Origin: Christiangramia sp.
GTDB taxonomy: Bacteria; Bacteroidota; Bacteroidia; Flavobacteriales; Flavobacteriaceae
NCBI RefSeq assembly: GCF_029937855.1
Contig: NZ_JAPYPC010000024.1
Coordinates: 1-64,000, forward strand
Length of the DNA stretch: 64,000 nt
Direction of reading: 5' to 3'
Part shown: piece after piece, positions 34,225-44,810 of the stretch
Layout of the letters: each line of letters opens with the position of its first letter
Position numbering within the stretch: position 1 is the stretch's first letter
Made by a program: the position numbers and the translations under genes
The notes under the pieces: generated by a model
What the model saw: only the letters and a program-made list of their open reading frames with translations
Told to the model about the DNA's origin: nothing
The model's database searches: none

Positions 34225-34620
34225 TTAAATATCGTCAAAACTTACGTCTGTAAATTTATCAGCGGTTGAAGCGGTAGCAGCAGATTTTTTCTCACTGGTA
34301 TCTTCATCATCATCGTATTCTTTTTTGAAATCTTTTTGATGGCGCTCACTTATCACCTCTTCTCCTTTTTCATTCACGATATAATCTGTCATCTCCTCAA
34401 GGATCTCTCTAAAACCATCAAAATCTTCTTTGTAAAGGTAGATCTTATGTTTCTTGTAATAGAAGGAGCCATCGTCATTGGTGAATTTCTTACTTTCTGT
34501 GATGGTAAGATAATAATCGTTGGCACGGGTAGATCTTACGTCAAAAAAATAAGTTCTTCTTCCTGCTCTTAAAACTTTAGAGAATATTTCTTCTTTCTCC
34601 ATCATTCCCTTGTCGCTCAT
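34225..34620 (-). CDS. PUR-alpha-like DNA/RNA-binding protein (DUF3276)
   Basis: A 131-aa protein. EEIFSKVLRAGRRTYFFDVRS and DYYLTITESKK form one PUR-type beta-beta-beta-alpha repeat; the tail is acidic and disordered (DDDEDTSEKKSA). DUF3276 proteins are the Bacteroidota counterpart of PUR-alpha and the Borrelia regulator BpuR, binding single-stranded nucleic acid. Monocistronic, downstream of the ABC transporter in the same direction. Confidence 0.9.
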   Translation of the reverse strand: MSDKGMMEKEEIFSKVLRAGRRTYFFDVRSTRANDYYLTITESKKFTNDDGSFYYKKHKIYLYKEDFDGFREILEEMTDYIVNEKGEEVISERHQKDFKKEYDDDEDTSEKKSAATASTADKFTDVSFDDI

Positions 34621-34695
34621 AAAATAAATTCTTTAATAGGTTTGTTATTGTGGAGTTCAAAAATCTAAAAATTTTTAACATCTAGCAAAATATTT

Positions 34696-36453
34696 TCACA
34701 TTTCTTTTTCATTTAGTTGTTTTGCATATAGTTCTTTATAATATCCCGTAGCTTTCATTAACTCATCATGTGTGCCTTGCTGAACTATTTGCCCGTCTTC
34801 CAGAATGATGATCTTATCTGCATTTTTTGCTGAAGAAATTCGATGGCTAACTATAATGGTTGTTTTATCTTTTGAAATCTGGAACAGATTATTTAGGATT
34901 TCCTCTTCGGTTTCAGTATCTACTGCGGAAAGGCAGTCGTCAAAAAGTAAAATTTCAGGTTCATGGATTATGGCCCGTGCAATGGAAACCCGTTGTTTCT
35001 GACCTCCCGAAAGTGTGATTCCTCTTTCTCCAAGTACGGTATCATAGCCTTTGCTGAAGCCCATAATATTTTTGTGCACCGAAGCATTTTGAGCAGCTTT
35101 TATAATCTCATCTTCGGTCGCCTCAGTCTTTCCAAACTTTATATTGTTCCGAATACTATCGCTGAATAAAAATGCGTCCTGCGGCACATAGCCGATACTT
35201 TCACGCAGGCTTTCCAAATTTAGCTGCTGAATATTCTTAGCATCAATTAAGATTTCGCCCTGATCTATATCATATAACCTGCCAATAAGTTCCAAAACTG
35301 TGGATTTCCCGGAACCTGTTTTCCCTATGATAGCTAAGGTTTCACCTTTTCTTACCTTGAAAGAGACATTTTTTAATGCTGTAATATTGGTATCGTCATA
35401 TGTGAAGCTCACATTTTTAAAGTTAATATCTCCGTTGATCGTGTCTGGTTCTATTTTGGGATTTGTGATCTCCGGTTTCTCACTAAGAAATTCATTAATC
35501 CTTTCCTGGGATGCATCGGCCTGCTGCACAAGGGAAGTTACCCATCCTATAGATGCTACCGGCCAGGTAAGCATATTAACATATAAGATAAATTCTACCA
35601 GTACATCAATATTTGCAATTTGGCCTGAAATGAGTTGTCTTCCGCCGATATAGATCACGATAATATTACTAATCCCAATCAATAACACCATTAGCGGAAA
35701 GAAGAACGCTTGCACTTTAACCAGGTCTATATTCTTGTCCCTGCTTCCGTTAGAAAGATCGGTGAAATTAGTATTGGTTTGAGGTTCAATTCCGTAGGAC
35801 TTTATCACGGCGATCCCACTAAAACTTTCCTGGGTGAAGGTATTCAATTTGGATAAATACTGCTGTACAACGGTACTTCTTTGATGTATAGCCACACTTA
35901 GCTTATAGATTGAAAAAGCAAGGATAGGTAAGGGGATTACGGTGTATAAAGTGAGTTCGGGCGCCGCCTGGATCATAAAGATAAGCACTACAATTGTAGA
36001 AGTAAAGGTGGTCACACTATACATGATCGCCGGTCCCAGGTATAATCTTACCTTGGAAACATCCTCACTAATACGGTTCATAAGGTCGCCGGTTCTGTTC
36101 TTTTTATAAAAATTTAAAGATAGATCCTGATAATGTTGAAAAACCTCATTTTTAAGATCATATTCCATGTGCCTGGAAACCACGATAAAGGTCTGTCTCA
36201 TAAGAAACGTAAGAAAAGCAGCAATGAGTGTGGTTCCTACAATAAGTGCAATATTATAAGCCAATTCATTTTTCACCACAGAAATATCGGTTACAGTACC
36301 ATTGATGTATTTTTCAATAATCACAGTACTTTTACCTATGAGAGGAATGTAATAAATGGCAAATATCCTGGCAGCGATGGTAATGATTAAGCCTATCAGT
36401 AGTTTCCATTTGTATTTGTAGAAATATTTATTGAGATGCTGAAGATTTTTCAT
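34696..36453 (-). CDS. ABC exporter, fused permease and ATPase
   Basis: A 585-aa half-transporter. Six membrane helices fill residues about 15-310 (the ABC_membrane domain), followed by an ATPase: Walker A GKTGSGKST (about 376), signature LSGGQKQRVSIARAI, Walker B EILLFDDCLSAVD and SHRISSA. It forms a homodimer or heterodimer exporting lipids, peptides or drugs; no partner is adjacent, so homodimer is likely. Divergent from the leucine dehydrogenase gene. Confidence 0.93.
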   Translation of the reverse strand: MKNLQHLNKYFYKYKWKLLIGLIITIAARIFAIYYIPLIGKSTVIIEKYINGTVTDISVVKNELAYNIALIVGTTLIAAFLTFLMRQTFIVVSRHMEYDLKNEVFQHYQDLSLNFYKKNRTGDLMNRISEDVSKVRLYLGPAIMYSVTTFTSTIVVLIFMIQAAPELTLYTVIPLPILAFSIYKLSVAIHQRSTVVQQYLSKLNTFTQESFSGIAVIKSYGIEPQTNTNFTDLSNGSRDKNIDLVKVQAFFFPLMVLLIGISNIIVIYIGGRQLISGQIANIDVLVEFILYVNMLTWPVASIGWVTSLVQQADASQERINEFLSEKPEITNPKIEPDTINGDINFKNVSFTYDDTNITALKNVSFKVRKGETLAIIGKTGSGKSTVLELIGRLYDIDQGEILIDAKNIQQLNLESLRESIGYVPQDAFLFSDSIRNNIKFGKTEATEDEIIKAAQNASVHKNIMGFSKGYDTVLGERGITLSGGQKQRVSIARAIIHEPEILLFDDCLSAVDTETEEEILNNLFQISKDKTTIIVSHRISSAKNADKIIILEDGQIVQQGTHDELMKATGYYKELYAKQLNEKEM

Positions 36454-36525
36454 TCAGGATATTTAGCTTTAATTGAGAATTCAGTAATTTAACACGTTTT
36501 AAATCACCAATTTTTAAAATATTAT

Positions 36526-36533
36526 TATTTTTG
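36526..36533 (+). promoter_or_regulatory. Bacteroidota -7 box (TATTTTTG)
   Basis: TATTTTTG, 53 nt before the ATG at 36587; predicts a leader of about 45 nt. Confidence 0.6.
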
Positions 36534-36586
36534 CAACGAATTTTTAGTCAAATTCAGAATCTGAATAATTTAAAAATCAACAAATT

Positions 36587-37690
36587 ATGCAAGTTGACGT
36601 TCTAAACGCAAAAGAACTAAAAAAGTCTGCTCCGGTATTCGGACAGGTGTCCTTTGATGAACACGAGCAAATCGTGTTTTGCAACGACAAAGATACAGGT
36701 TTAAAGGCAATTATTGGTATTCATAACACTGTTTTAGGTCCTGCTCTGGGCGGTACCAGGATGTGGAATTATACCAGCGAATGGGAGGCGGTGAATGATG
36801 TTTTGCGTTTGTCCCGTGGGATGACTTTTAAAAGCGCGATCACGGGATTGAACCTTGGTGGCGGAAAAGCAGTGATTATTGGAGATGCTAAGAAAGATAA
36901 GACTCCGGCACTCATGAAGAGATTTGGTGAATTCGTACATTCTTTAGGTGGTAAATATATCACAGCTGAAGATGTTGGGATGGAAACTTCAGATATGGAT
37001 ACCGTGAGAGAGGTAACTCCTTACGTAACCGGAATTTCAGAATCTAAAGGTGGAGCAGGAAATCCTTCTCCCATTACTGCGTATGGTGTTTTTATGGGGA
37101 TCAAAGCTTCCGCTAAATTCAAATACGGAACAGATGATCTTGAAGGCAAAAAAGTATTGGTGCAGGGAATTGGACATGTAGGAGAGACCCTTGTAGAATA
37201 TCTTGTAAGTGATGGCGCAGAAGTATTCATAAGTGATATTAATGAAGAACGGCTGGAAGAAGTAAGTGAAAAACATGGAGCCTATATATTTACAGACCAC
37301 GATATATATGGTGCAGATATGGATATATACGCACCCTGTGCTCTGGGAGCCACTATCAACGATGAAACTATCCAGAGACTCAAGGTAGATATCATTGCGG
37401 GAGCGGCCAACAACCAGTTAGCAGATGAGGTTTCCCATGGTGAGATCCTTCAGAAAAAAGGTATTGTCTATGCTCCGGATTTCCTGATCAACGCAGGTGG
37501 AATCATAAATGTATATGCTGAACTGGAGAATTACGATAAGCAGGAAATTATGCGTAAAACAGAGAATATCTATAACACCACGCTCAAAATTCTTGAAAAA
37601 GCATCTAAAGATGACATTACCACTCATTTTGCGGCTTTACAAATCGCAAAGCAGAGAATTTTAGATAGAAAAAATCAAAATTTAAATTAG
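36587..37690 (+). CDS. Leucine (Glu/Leu/Phe/Val) dehydrogenase
   Basis: A 367-aa enzyme that oxidatively deaminates branched-chain amino acids with NAD. GPALGGTRMW, NLGGGKAVIIGD (catalytic Lys), ITAEDVGM, the dinucleotide loop QGIGHVG and CALGATIN are the family landmarks, and the length fits leucine dehydrogenases. HMG-CoA lyase of leucine breakdown is encoded 9 kb away. Followed by nusB, with a hairpin in between. Confidence 0.9.
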   Translation: MQVDVLNAKELKKSAPVFGQVSFDEHEQIVFCNDKDTGLKAIIGIHNTVLGPALGGTRMWNYTSEWEAVNDVLRLSRGMTFKSAITGLNLGGGKAVIIGDAKKDKTPALMKRFGEFVHSLGGKYITAEDVGMETSDMDTVREVTPYVTGISESKGGAGNPSPITAYGVFMGIKASAKFKYGTDDLEGKKVLVQGIGHVGETLVEYLVSDGAEVFISDINEERLEEVSEKHGAYIFTDHDIYGADMDIYAPCALGATINDETIQRLKVDIIAGAANNQLADEVSHGEILQKKGIVYAPDFLINAGGIINVYAELENYDKQEIMRKTENIYNTTLKILEKASKDDITTHFAALQIAKQRILDRKNQNLN

Positions 37691-37708
37691 TCAGTTCTAA
37701 TTAATTGA

Positions 37709-37744
37709 TATTTTTGCAGGGCGAAAGGGAAATTCTTTCGCCCT
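37709..37744 (+). promoter_or_regulatory. -7 box (TATTTTTG) and a perfect hairpin in the nusB leader
   Basis: TATTTTTG at 37709-37716 is followed at once by AGGGCGAAAG (37718-37727) and CTTTCGCCCT (37735-37744), a perfect 10-bp stem with a 7-nt loop and a TTTCTAATTTCT tail. It may end the leucine dehydrogenase transcript, or, if the -7 box is used, sit at the very 5' end of the nusB mRNA. Confidence 0.6.
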
Positions 37745-37773
37745 TTCTAATTTCTAAAAGTTCTTTTACAATT

Positions 37774-38718
37774 ATGTTGACAAGAAGACATATCAGGGTT
37801 AAAGTAATGCAATCACTATACGCTTTTAACCAAAGCCAGAATGATAACCTTGCCACCGAAGAGAAATTCCTGCTGAAGAGTATGCAGGAAATGTATGATC
37901 TATATCTGCTTCAAATAAGTTTGATCACCGAAGTAAGAGAACATGCTGAAACTTATTTAGAAAAATCCCAGCAGAAACATTTAGCGACCAGCGAAGAGAA
38001 AGATCCTAGCAGGAAATTCGTAGACAACCAGGTTTTTCAAATTCTGAATGAGAACGAAAGCATACAAAATGCACTGGAAAAACACAAGATAAATCACTGG
38101 AAACAGGATGATGAATATGTGGCGATCATCTGGAATGAGGTGAGAAACAGCCTGGCTTATCAGGAATATATGGAAACCCGGGAAAGCAGTTTTAAAGAGG
38201 ATAAGGATTTTATAATTCACATCTTTAAAGAAATCATCGCTCCTAATGAAAAGCTTTATGAATACCTGGAGGATAAAAAACTTACATGGGTAGACGATCT
38301 TCCGCTGGTGAATACTGCGATTTTGAAATTTCTTCAGAAGCTAAAAGAATCTACAGGAAGAGAGAAGAGAATTACCCAGTTGTTTAAAAATGAAGAAGAT
38401 AAGGAGTTTGCTCTCAAACTTTTCAGAAAAACATATTTAAACGATGAGGACCTTTCCGAGGAAATGCTAGGGAAAACTCCTAACTGGGATAAAGACAGGA
38501 TCGCTGAAGTTGATATGGTATTAATTAAAATGGCGATTTGCGAGTTTTTGAAGTTCAGCAGTATTCCGGTAAAGGTTACTATTAATGAATATCTGGAAAT
38601 TGCTAAAGAATACAGTACTCCCAAAAGCAGTATTTTTATAAATGGAGTTTTAGATAAACTCTCTAAAGAATATCAAACTGAGGAGAAGCTAAATAAAACC
38701 GGAAGAGGTCTTATGTAG
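37774..38718 (+). CDS. nusB: Transcription antitermination factor NusB
   Basis: I chose the ATG at 37774 (MLTRRHIRVKVMQSLYAF, 314 aa); the longer reading from 37705 would start inside the promoter. The N-terminal RNA-binding helix and the C-terminal half (FSSIPVKVTINEYLEIAKEYSTPKSSIFINGVLD) are classic NusB. The protein is about twice the length of E. coli NusB because of a middle insertion, normal in Bacteroidota. It works in rRNA antitermination with NusA/E/G. First of nusB, DUF1573 and yajC. Confidence 0.92.
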   Translation: MLTRRHIRVKVMQSLYAFNQSQNDNLATEEKFLLKSMQEMYDLYLLQISLITEVREHAETYLEKSQQKHLATSEEKDPSRKFVDNQVFQILNENESIQNALEKHKINHWKQDDEYVAIIWNEVRNSLAYQEYMETRESSFKEDKDFIIHIFKEIIAPNEKLYEYLEDKKLTWVDDLPLVNTAILKFLQKLKESTGREKRITQLFKNEEDKEFALKLFRKTYLNDEDLSEEMLGKTPNWDKDRIAEVDMVLIKMAICEFLKFSSIPVKVTINEYLEIAKEYSTPKSSIFINGVLDKLSKEYQTEEKLNKTGRGLM

Positions 38719-38771
38719 TTAAGATTTTTTATTATTTTTATCAATTAGAAATTAAACAAAATAACTTCACC

Positions 38772-39230
38772 ATGAAAAAGACAATTTTAATGTTTGCGGC
38801 AGTAGGAGCTATGCTGTTCACCGGATGTAAAGATAATGCTTCAGATAAGGTAAAAGCTGAAAATGTAGAAGCATCTGCTGAACGTGACGCACAGGACACA
38901 CAATATCCTGAAATCAGCTTTGAAGAAACCGAATTCGATTTCGGTAATATTGCCAAAGGTACAAACGTGGAGCACGTATTTAAATTTGAAAATACGGGAA
39001 ATGCACCCTTAGTAATTACCAATGCAGCCAGTTCTTGTGGTTGTACGGTACCTACCTATCCTAAAAATGAAACTATCGCTCCTGGAGAAACCGGAGAGAT
39101 GCTGGTTAAATTTAACGGATCTGGAAATGGGCAGGTTACAAAAACAGTTACTGTATCTGCAAATACAGAATCAGGAAAAGAACAAATTAAAATTAAAGCT
39201 TTTGTAGAAGCTGACGAAAACGCGAGCTAA
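38772..39230 (+). CDS. DUF1573 lipoprotein
   Basis: A 152-aa lipoprotein (lipobox AMLFTGC) with one Ig-like DUF1573 domain: FGNIAKGTNVEHVFKFENTG, the hallmark SSCGCTVP and APGETGEMLVKFN. Function unknown; such domains are common in Bacteroidota envelopes. Located between nusB and yajC, 8 nt before yajC, so co-transcription is likely. Confidence 0.9.
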   Translation: MKKTILMFAAVGAMLFTGCKDNASDKVKAENVEASAERDAQDTQYPEISFEETEFDFGNIAKGTNVEHVFKFENTGNAPLVITNAASSCGCTVPTYPKNETIAPGETGEMLVKFNGSGNGQVTKTVTVSANTESGKEQIKIKAFVEADENAS

Positions 39231-39238
39231 AAGCATAT

Positions 39239-39541
39239 ATGGATCAATTAACGCAGTTTGCACCAATTATTTTAATGTTTGTGGTGGTGTATTTTTTTAT
39301 GATACGCCCGCAAATGAAAAAAGCGAAACAGGAAAAGAATTTTGCCGCCGAGCTTAAAAAAGGAGATCGGATTATCACTAAAAGTGGGATGCATGGCAAA
39401 ATTATAGATTTCAGCGAAAAAAATAATTCGGTGATTATTGAAACCGGAGCAGGAAAAATCACTTTCGACCGTTCTTCAATTTCGATGGAAATGAGTCAGA
39501 AACTTAATGAACCACCTGCAAAGGCGAAAGATAAAAAGTAA
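39239..39541 (+). CDS. yajC: Preprotein translocase subunit YajC
   Basis: A 100-aa protein with one membrane helix (FAPIILMFVVVYFFMI), then RPQMKKAKQEKNF and the KKGDRIITKSGMHGKIIDF domain of YajC. It binds SecDF in the inner membrane. Last of its operon; a perfect terminator follows. Confidence 0.95.
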   Translation: MDQLTQFAPIILMFVVVYFFMIRPQMKKAKQEKNFAAELKKGDRIITKSGMHGKIIDFSEKNNSVIIETGAGKITFDRSSISMEMSQKLNEPPAKAKDKK

Positions 39542-39560
39542 CAGTGAAGAATATAATCGA

Positions 39561-39590
39561 AAAAAAGCAGCTAGATATAGCTGCTTTTTT
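39561..39590 (+). terminator. Rho-independent terminator of the nusB-yajC operon
   Basis: Perfect 13-bp arms AAAAAAGCAGCTA / TAGCTGCTTTTTT around GATA. The 39600-39690 stretch after it has repeat-like GAGGCTTGCCTC. Confidence 0.9.
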
Positions 39591-39700
39591 TATTCTATAG
39601 AGAGTAAATAGCCTGAGGCTTGCCTCGTTAGTAAATGTTGTAAAGTTTGAAAACGTTTCCCTCTAAAATGCTTAGTGGGCTTGCCCCAAAGAAATTTTAC

Positions 39701-40294
39701 TTAGCAATTTTTATATTTATCATGTAAACCAGTTCCTTTCTTGATCATAGGACTAATTTTTTCAATCCGGCTGGATTTAGTAGCTGGCCTTTTGGCTTCT
39801 GTAATATAATCGGCATATTCGCCCTGCTTTCCCGGTGTTAGCTTATCAAAACTTTTCTTTAATCCGGGGTCATTTAAAAATGCCTCCGCCAGTTCTTCGG
39901 AAATAACTACCTTTTTTATCCTAACCGGTTTTATTTCTTTTCCTTCCCGCTGATTTTGAATTGCTTCTTTTATATAAGGCAATAAAGCTGAAGTTTTAAT
40001 TTCGTCTCCTTTCTCAAAGCGTATCTGTCTCAATGCTTTTGTTTTTCCTTCCTGTGCATTTACGAGAAGAGCTGTATTTTCTTTTAATAAAGCGCCATTA
40101 AAGAACCAAATTCCAACATGGTTTTTAAAAGCACCAATTCCAACCACATTTTTATCGTTAAAAGTGTACACAGGTGCTCCCCATTTAATTTCAGGTTTAA
40201 GATCTGTGCTTAAGATCATTTCATGAAGCTGTCTAAGTTCTTTTTCCCAATGCCTATGGACAGAGATATATTCTTCCGCATTTTTTACAGCCAT
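39701..40294 (-). CDS. YdeI/OmpD-associated family protein (DUF1801 plus OmdA)
   Basis: A 197-aa cytosolic protein. Residues about 15-125 are DUF1801-like (IKWGAPVYTFNDKNVVGIGAF, VGIWFFNGALL); the C-terminus has the OmdA pattern KSFDKLTPGKQGEYADYI and EAKRPATKSSRIEK. Function unclear; a YdeI homologue is linked to polymyxin resistance in enterobacteria. Just 15 nt after pepT on the same strand, so probably co-transcribed. Confidence 0.85.
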   Translation of the reverse strand: MAVKNAEEYISVHRHWEKELRQLHEMILSTDLKPEIKWGAPVYTFNDKNVVGIGAFKNHVGIWFFNGALLKENTALLVNAQEGKTKALRQIRFEKGDEIKTSALLPYIKEAIQNQREGKEIKPVRIKKVVISEELAEAFLNDPGLKKSFDKLTPGKQGEYADYITEAKRPATKSSRIEKISPMIKKGTGLHDKYKNC

Positions 40295-40309
40295 GACTTT
40301 AGGTTTTAG

Positions 40310-41551
40310 TTATTCGTATTTTTTTGCTGTAAGTTCTGCTAATTTAACGATAACTTCCGCGGCTTTTTGCATACTTTCAACAGGAACATATTCATATTTT
40401 CCGTGAAAATTATGTCCGCCAGCAAAAATATTAGGACAGGGTAGTCCCATAAAACTTAGCTGAGCTCCATCGGTTCCACCTCTAATAGGTTTAATAATAG
40501 GCTTTACATTAACTTCTTGCATAGCTTTTTCAGCAAGATCAATGATATGCATAACAGGTTCTACTTTTTCCCGCATATTGGCATATTGATCTTTGATCTC
40601 TATACTAATGCAATCCCTTTCATATTGAGAGCAGATATCACTCACCAGATCATGCATCATCTGTTTCCTCGCCTCGAAATGAGTCTTGTCATGATCTCTA
40701 ATAATATATTCCAGTTCAGTTTCTTCCACATCACCTTTAATACTGCTTAGATGGAAGAAGCCCTGTCTACCTTCGGTATGTTCCGGAGTTTCTAATCTTG
40801 GCAGAGAATTGATGAAATCCTGGGCGATATACATGCTATTGATCATTTTATCTTTGGCATAACCCGGATGCACACTTTTTCCGAAGACCTTTACAACCGC
40901 ACTTGCAGCGTTAAAGTTTTCGTATTCAAGTTCGCCAATCTGGCTGCCATCCATGGTATAGGCCCATTCTGCACCAAATTTCTCCACGTTGAATTTATGC
41001 GCCCCCCGGCCAATTTCTTCATCTGGAGTGAAACAGATACGAATTTTACCGTGTGGAATTTCAGGATTGTCTACCAGGTATTCCATAGCCATCATTATCT
41101 CGGTAATTCCGGCTTTATCATCGGCTCCTAAAAGCGTTGTGCCATCTGTGGTGATAAGCGTTTGACCTTTATATTGCTGAAGATCTTCAAAGTACTCCGG
41201 GGAAAGAATGATATTTTTTTCAGGATTTAGGACGATATCCTTCCCGTCATAATTTTCAATGATCTGGGGATTTACGTTGGTTCCGGAAAAATCTGGAGTG
41301 GTATCAAAATGGGAAACAAAGCCTATTACCGGAACCTTATGAGGAACATTGGCTGGCAAGCCTGCCATAACATAAGCATTTTCATCTATACTTATATCTT
41401 CAAGCCCTATTTCCTTAAGCTCCTGAACCAGTTTCTTAGCAAGATTCCATTGTTTTTCGGTACTGGGAGTGGTATCGCTTTTAGGATCACTTTGGGTATC
41501 TATCTTTACGTAGCTAATAAACTTATTGGTGAGTCTTTCTTTATTGATCAT
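40310..41551 (-). CDS. pepT: Peptidase T (tripeptide aminopeptidase)
   Basis: A 413-aa M20B zinc peptidase that removes N-terminal residues from tripeptides. [14 protein letters not shown] (zinc His and Asp), [12 protein letters not shown] (bridging Asp), [15 protein letters not shown] (catalytic Glu pair), [15 protein letters not shown] and [15 protein letters not shown] are intact. Length fits. Own promoter at 41605. Confidence 0.95.
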   Translation of the reverse strand: MINKERLTNKFISYVKIDTQSDPKSDTTPSTEKQWNLAKKLVQELKEIGLEDISIDENAYVMAGLPANVPHKVPVIGFVSHFDTTPDFSGTNVNPQIIENYDGKDIVLNPEKNIILSPEYFEDLQQYKGQTLITTDGTTLLGADDKAGITEIMMAMEYLVDNPEIPHGKIRICFTPDEEIGRGAHKFNVEKFGAEWAYTMDGSQIGELEYENFNAASAVVKVFGKSVHPGYAKDKMINSMYIAQDFINSLPRLETPEHTEGRQGFFHLSSIKGDVEETELEYIIRDHDKTHFEARKQMMHDLVSDICSQYERDCISIEIKDQYANMREKVEPVMHIIDLAEKAMQEVNVKPIIKPIRGGTDGAQLSFMGLPCPNIFAGGHNFHGKYEYVPVESMQKAAEVIVKLAELTAKKYE

Positions 41552-41604
41552 CCTGGAGTTTTAATTAAATGTCTGCCGGTCTTTTTGTTTAACCAGTACG
41601 ATAA

Positions 41605-41612
41605 CAAATATA
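41605..41612 (-). promoter_or_regulatory. Bacteroidota -7 box (TATATTTG) for pepT
   Basis: Minus strand TATATTTG, 53 nt before the pepT start codon. The rest of 41552-41807 is AT-rich with no other signal I can support. Confidence 0.55.
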
Positions 41613-41807
41613 ATTTAACCTCAAGCTACTTTTCCTTAAACTTATTTAAAAACTGGTAATAATTTATGAATTATCCCTTTATGTTAAAAAAATTAAATAT
41701 CAGTATTTATAATATTAAAATATTAATTATAATATTCTTAAAATGAGACAATTGTTATTAGTTAGTTAAAATTTTAGTATATATTTAGAAAATTAAACCA
41801 GTTAAAT

Positions 41808-44681
41808 ATGAAAAGTTATTACGTAGTAATTTTATCGTTTTTCTTTTGTTGGATGACTCAGGGACAGGTTCAAACCATCACCGGTACAGTGCTGGATGAA
41901 AATTCTGAACCTCTTTTTGGAGTGACTGTAGCTGTAAAAGATACCAACAGGGGAACTAGCACAGATATGGATGGTACCTATTCGGTAGAAGCCGAATTCG
42001 GACAAACCCTGGTCTTCACTTTTGTTGGTTATGATGCTCGCGAGGTATTAATAGACCAGGAAGAAATAAACGTCACCATGGTTTCGGGAATGGCTCTTAG
42101 TGAAGTGGTGCTGGTTGGATCCAGACGTCCCAGCAGGACAGTGGTAGAATCTACTGTACCTATAGATGTACTTGATGTTCAGGAAATGGCGGTTGCGGTT
42201 CCACAGGTGAATCTTAACCAGATCCTTAATTATGTAGCACCTTCCTTTACTTCCAATACGCAGACAATTTCCGATGGGACAGATCATATAGATCCTGCTT
42301 CCCTGCGTGGGCTTGGTCCAGATCAGGTGTTGGTCTTAATCAATGGAAAAAGAAGACATAATTCTTCACTGGTAAATGTAAATGGAACTTTTGGGAGGGG
42401 TAGTGTAGGAACAGATTTAAATGCGATTCCCGCATCGGCAATCAAAAGGATTGAAGTACTTCGGGATGGAGCAGCGGCCCAATATGGTTCAGATGCTATT
42501 GCCGGAGTTATAAATATTATTTTGATAGATCAAACCAATGAGCTGAATTTTAACGTGACCACGGGAGCTAATTTCTCTGAGAATGCCAACGAACAAACCG
42601 GAGGGGTAGACGGAGAAACGGTGAACGTCGCTGCCAGTTATGGGGTTCCTTTAGGTGACAATGGAGGTTTTGTGACTTTCGCGGGAGATTTTGATTACCG
42701 GGAAGATTATAACAGGATGAAAGAATGGGAAGGATCTATCTTCAATGCTTATAATGCTATTGAATTTCGAGCTGCCAATAGTGGTGCCAATATAGCTTCC
42801 CTTACAGATGACCAGATAAAACAATTTGCACAGCAGGTTTCATATTTCAGCAGCGATTTTCAGAATGATATTAGCAACGCGCCAGACCGGGCGGCATTAC
42901 AGGACCTTTTAAGCCTGGATGTTACAGAAAATGAGCTGGATGCGCGTGGTCTGGATAGAACAGATTTTAATATGCGGGTAGGACAATCTGCTTTAAGAGG
43001 TGGGAGGTTTTTTGCGAACATGAGCCTTCCTTTAGACGAAGCGGGAACAGAATTATATTCTTTTGCCGGGATGAGTTCACGTAGAGGGAACTCTGCAGGA
43101 TTCTATAGATTACCGAATCAAAGCAGAACATATACCCCTATATATATAAATGGATTTTTGCCCGAAATTAATTCCAAGATCAAGGACCAGTCTGTTGCTG
43201 TGGGAGTAAGAGGCGAGATCTCAAACTGGAATGTGGATTTTAGTAATACCTGGGGGAAAAATGAATTTCAGTATTTCATCTCGAATACTGCCAATGCCTC
43301 GTTGCAAAGGGCGAGTCCAACATCTTTTGATGCCGGGGGATTCTCGTTTATCCAGAATACCACCAACCTGGATGTTAGCAGGTTTTATGATGAAGTTTTC
43401 CTCGGGTTGAACCTTGCTTTTGGAGCAGAACACAGGTTTGAGAACTATGAAATTGTAGCGGGAGAGAAAGCTTCTTATGAGCAATACACTCAAAATGGAG
43501 ATGTAGTACTAAGATCTGATCAGGATCCTGCAAGGGATTTCTTCGGAAATGCCAGGCCAGGTGGATCACAGGTATTTCCTGGATTTAGCCCTAAGAATGA
43601 ATTATCCAGAGAGCGTAGCAGTATTGCCGGTTATTTTGATATTGAAGTAGACTTCAGTGAAAGATTTCTGGCAACTTTTGCGACGAGATTTGAGGATTAT
43701 TCAGATTTTGGTTCAACCCTTAACTTTAAATTATCTTCCAGGTATAAACTAACCGATAATATAAATATTAGGGGTGCAGCCAATACAGGGTTCAGGGCGC
43801 CTTCCCTACATCAGTTATATTTTAACTCTACTTCTACGATCTTTGATAACCAGGGAAATCCACAAGAAGTGGGGACTTTTTCAAATGATAGCCGCCCCGC
43901 AGAACTGTTGGGTATTCCGCAGCTCAAGGAAGAAACATCCAGGAGTATAAGTCTGGGTTTTACAGCTAAGATTCCAGATGCTAATCTGTCTTTAACAGTA
44001 GATGGGTATTTTGTCGCTATAGATGATCGCGTCGTTTATACCGGCCAGTTTAGTGGGCCGGGAACAGGTACAGAATTAGATAATTTGCTGGCCCAGGCGA
44101 ATGCCACAGCAGCCTCATTCTTTGCCAATGCTATAGATACAGAATCTAAAGGTCTGGATATGGTGCTAACCCATAGCGCCATTTTCAATGATAATTTTAG
44201 TCTGAAATCTGATCTAGCGGCGACACTTTCTAAAACTCAGAAAGTAGGTGATATCAACGCTTCTGAAGTTTTGGAGCGTGCAGGTTTAGTGGATACCTAT
44301 TTTCCTGAAGACAGCCGGGTTTATCTTGAAGAGGCGGTTCCAAGAACTAAGGTAAACCTTACTAATAGCCTGACTGCAGGTGATTTTAATGTCTTTCTTA
44401 GGAATGTTTATTTTGGTGAAGTGACTGAAGCCTCTACCATTATAGAAAATCAGCAGGTATTTGACTCGAAGCTGGTCACAGATCTTTCCGTTGGATATCG
44501 CGCTACCGATGCGCTGACATTAACTCTTGGTGCCAATAATATTTTTGATATCTATCCAGACAGGGCAGCCGATGAGTTTGGCAATCGTAGTTCAGGTAGG
44601 TTCGATTGGTCCAGGAGAGCTCAGCAATTTGGGATTGGAGGTCGTTTCCTTTTCGCTAGGGTAAGCATTAATCTGCAATAG
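41808..44681 (+). CDS. TonB-dependent outer-membrane receptor with N-terminal CarboxypepD_reg domain
   Basis: A 957-aa receptor. Signal peptide to about residue 20; [20 protein letters not shown] starts a carboxypeptidase-regulatory-like domain; the plug (about 105-235) contains [30 protein letters not shown] and [16 protein letters not shown]; the barrel fills the rest and contains [20 protein letters not shown]. No SusD partner is adjacent, so the substrate is not suggested by context. A TATATTTA, near a -7 box, lies at about 41780. Confidence 0.93.
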   Translation: MKSYYVVILSFFFCWMTQGQVQTITGTVLDENSEPLFGVTVAVKDTNRGTSTDMDGTYSVEAEFGQTLVFTFVGYDAREVLIDQEEINVTMVSGMALSEVVLVGSRRPSRTVVESTVPIDVLDVQEMAVAVPQVNLNQILNYVAPSFTSNTQTISDGTDHIDPASLRGLGPDQVLVLINGKRRHNSSLVNVNGTFGRGSVGTDLNAIPASAIKRIEVLRDGAAAQYGSDAIAGVINIILIDQTNELNFNVTTGANFSENANEQTGGVDGETVNVAASYGVPLGDNGGFVTFAGDFDYREDYNRMKEWEGSIFNAYNAIEFRAANSGANIASLTDDQIKQFAQQVSYFSSDFQNDISNAPDRAALQDLLSLDVTENELDARGLDRTDFNMRVGQSALRGGRFFANMSLPLDEAGTELYSFAGMSSRRGNSAGFYRLPNQSRTYTPIYINGFLPEINSKIKDQSVAVGVRGEISNWNVDFSNTWGKNEFQYFISNTANASLQRASPTSFDAGGFSFIQNTTNLDVSRFYDEVFLGLNLAFGAEHRFENYEIVAGEKASYEQYTQNGDVVLRSDQDPARDFFGNARPGGSQVFPGFSPKNELSRERSSIAGYFDIEVDFSERFLATFATRFEDYSDFGSTLNFKLSSRYKLTDNINIRGAANTGFRAPSLHQLYFNSTSTIFDNQGNPQEVGTFSNDSRPAELLGIPQLKEETSRSISLGFTAKIPDANLSLTVDGYFVAIDDRVVYTGQFSGPGTGTELDNLLAQANATAASFFANAIDTESKGLDMVLTHSAIFNDNFSLKSDLAATLSKTQKVGDINASEVLERAGLVDTYFPEDSRVYLEEAVPRTKVNLTNSLTAGDFNVFLRNVYFGEVTEASTIIENQQVFDSKLVTDLSVGYRATDALTLTLGANNIFDIYPDRAADEFGNRSSGRFDWSRRAQQFGIGGRFLFARVSINLQ

Positions 44682-44692
44682 GATTAAAATGG

Positions 44693-44736
44693 ACAAACAT
44701 AAGAAAGCAGCTGAAAGGCTGCTTTTTTATGTTTGT
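44693..44736 (+). terminator. Long bidirectional terminator hairpin
   Basis: 19-bp arms (44693-44711 and 44718-44736), one mismatch, with AAAGCAGC / GCTGCTTTTTT at the base of the loop. Confidence 0.88.
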
Positions 44737-44786
44737 GTTAACTGGAATAGAAGAAGGTATGAGCTTTTCATTTATCTAAATTCAAT

Positions 44787-44794
44787 TACTTTTG
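44787..44794 (+). promoter_or_regulatory. Bacteroidota -7 box (TACTTTTG) for pyrD
   Basis: TACTTTTG ends 16 nt before the ATG at 44811. Confidence 0.6.
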
Positions 44795-44810
44795 CGTAAA
44801 CTTTCCAGAA

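Noticed and set aside
37705-37773. Longer N-terminus for NusB from 37705
   Set aside because: It would start inside the -7 box and hairpin; the ATG at 37774 gives the conserved NusB start.
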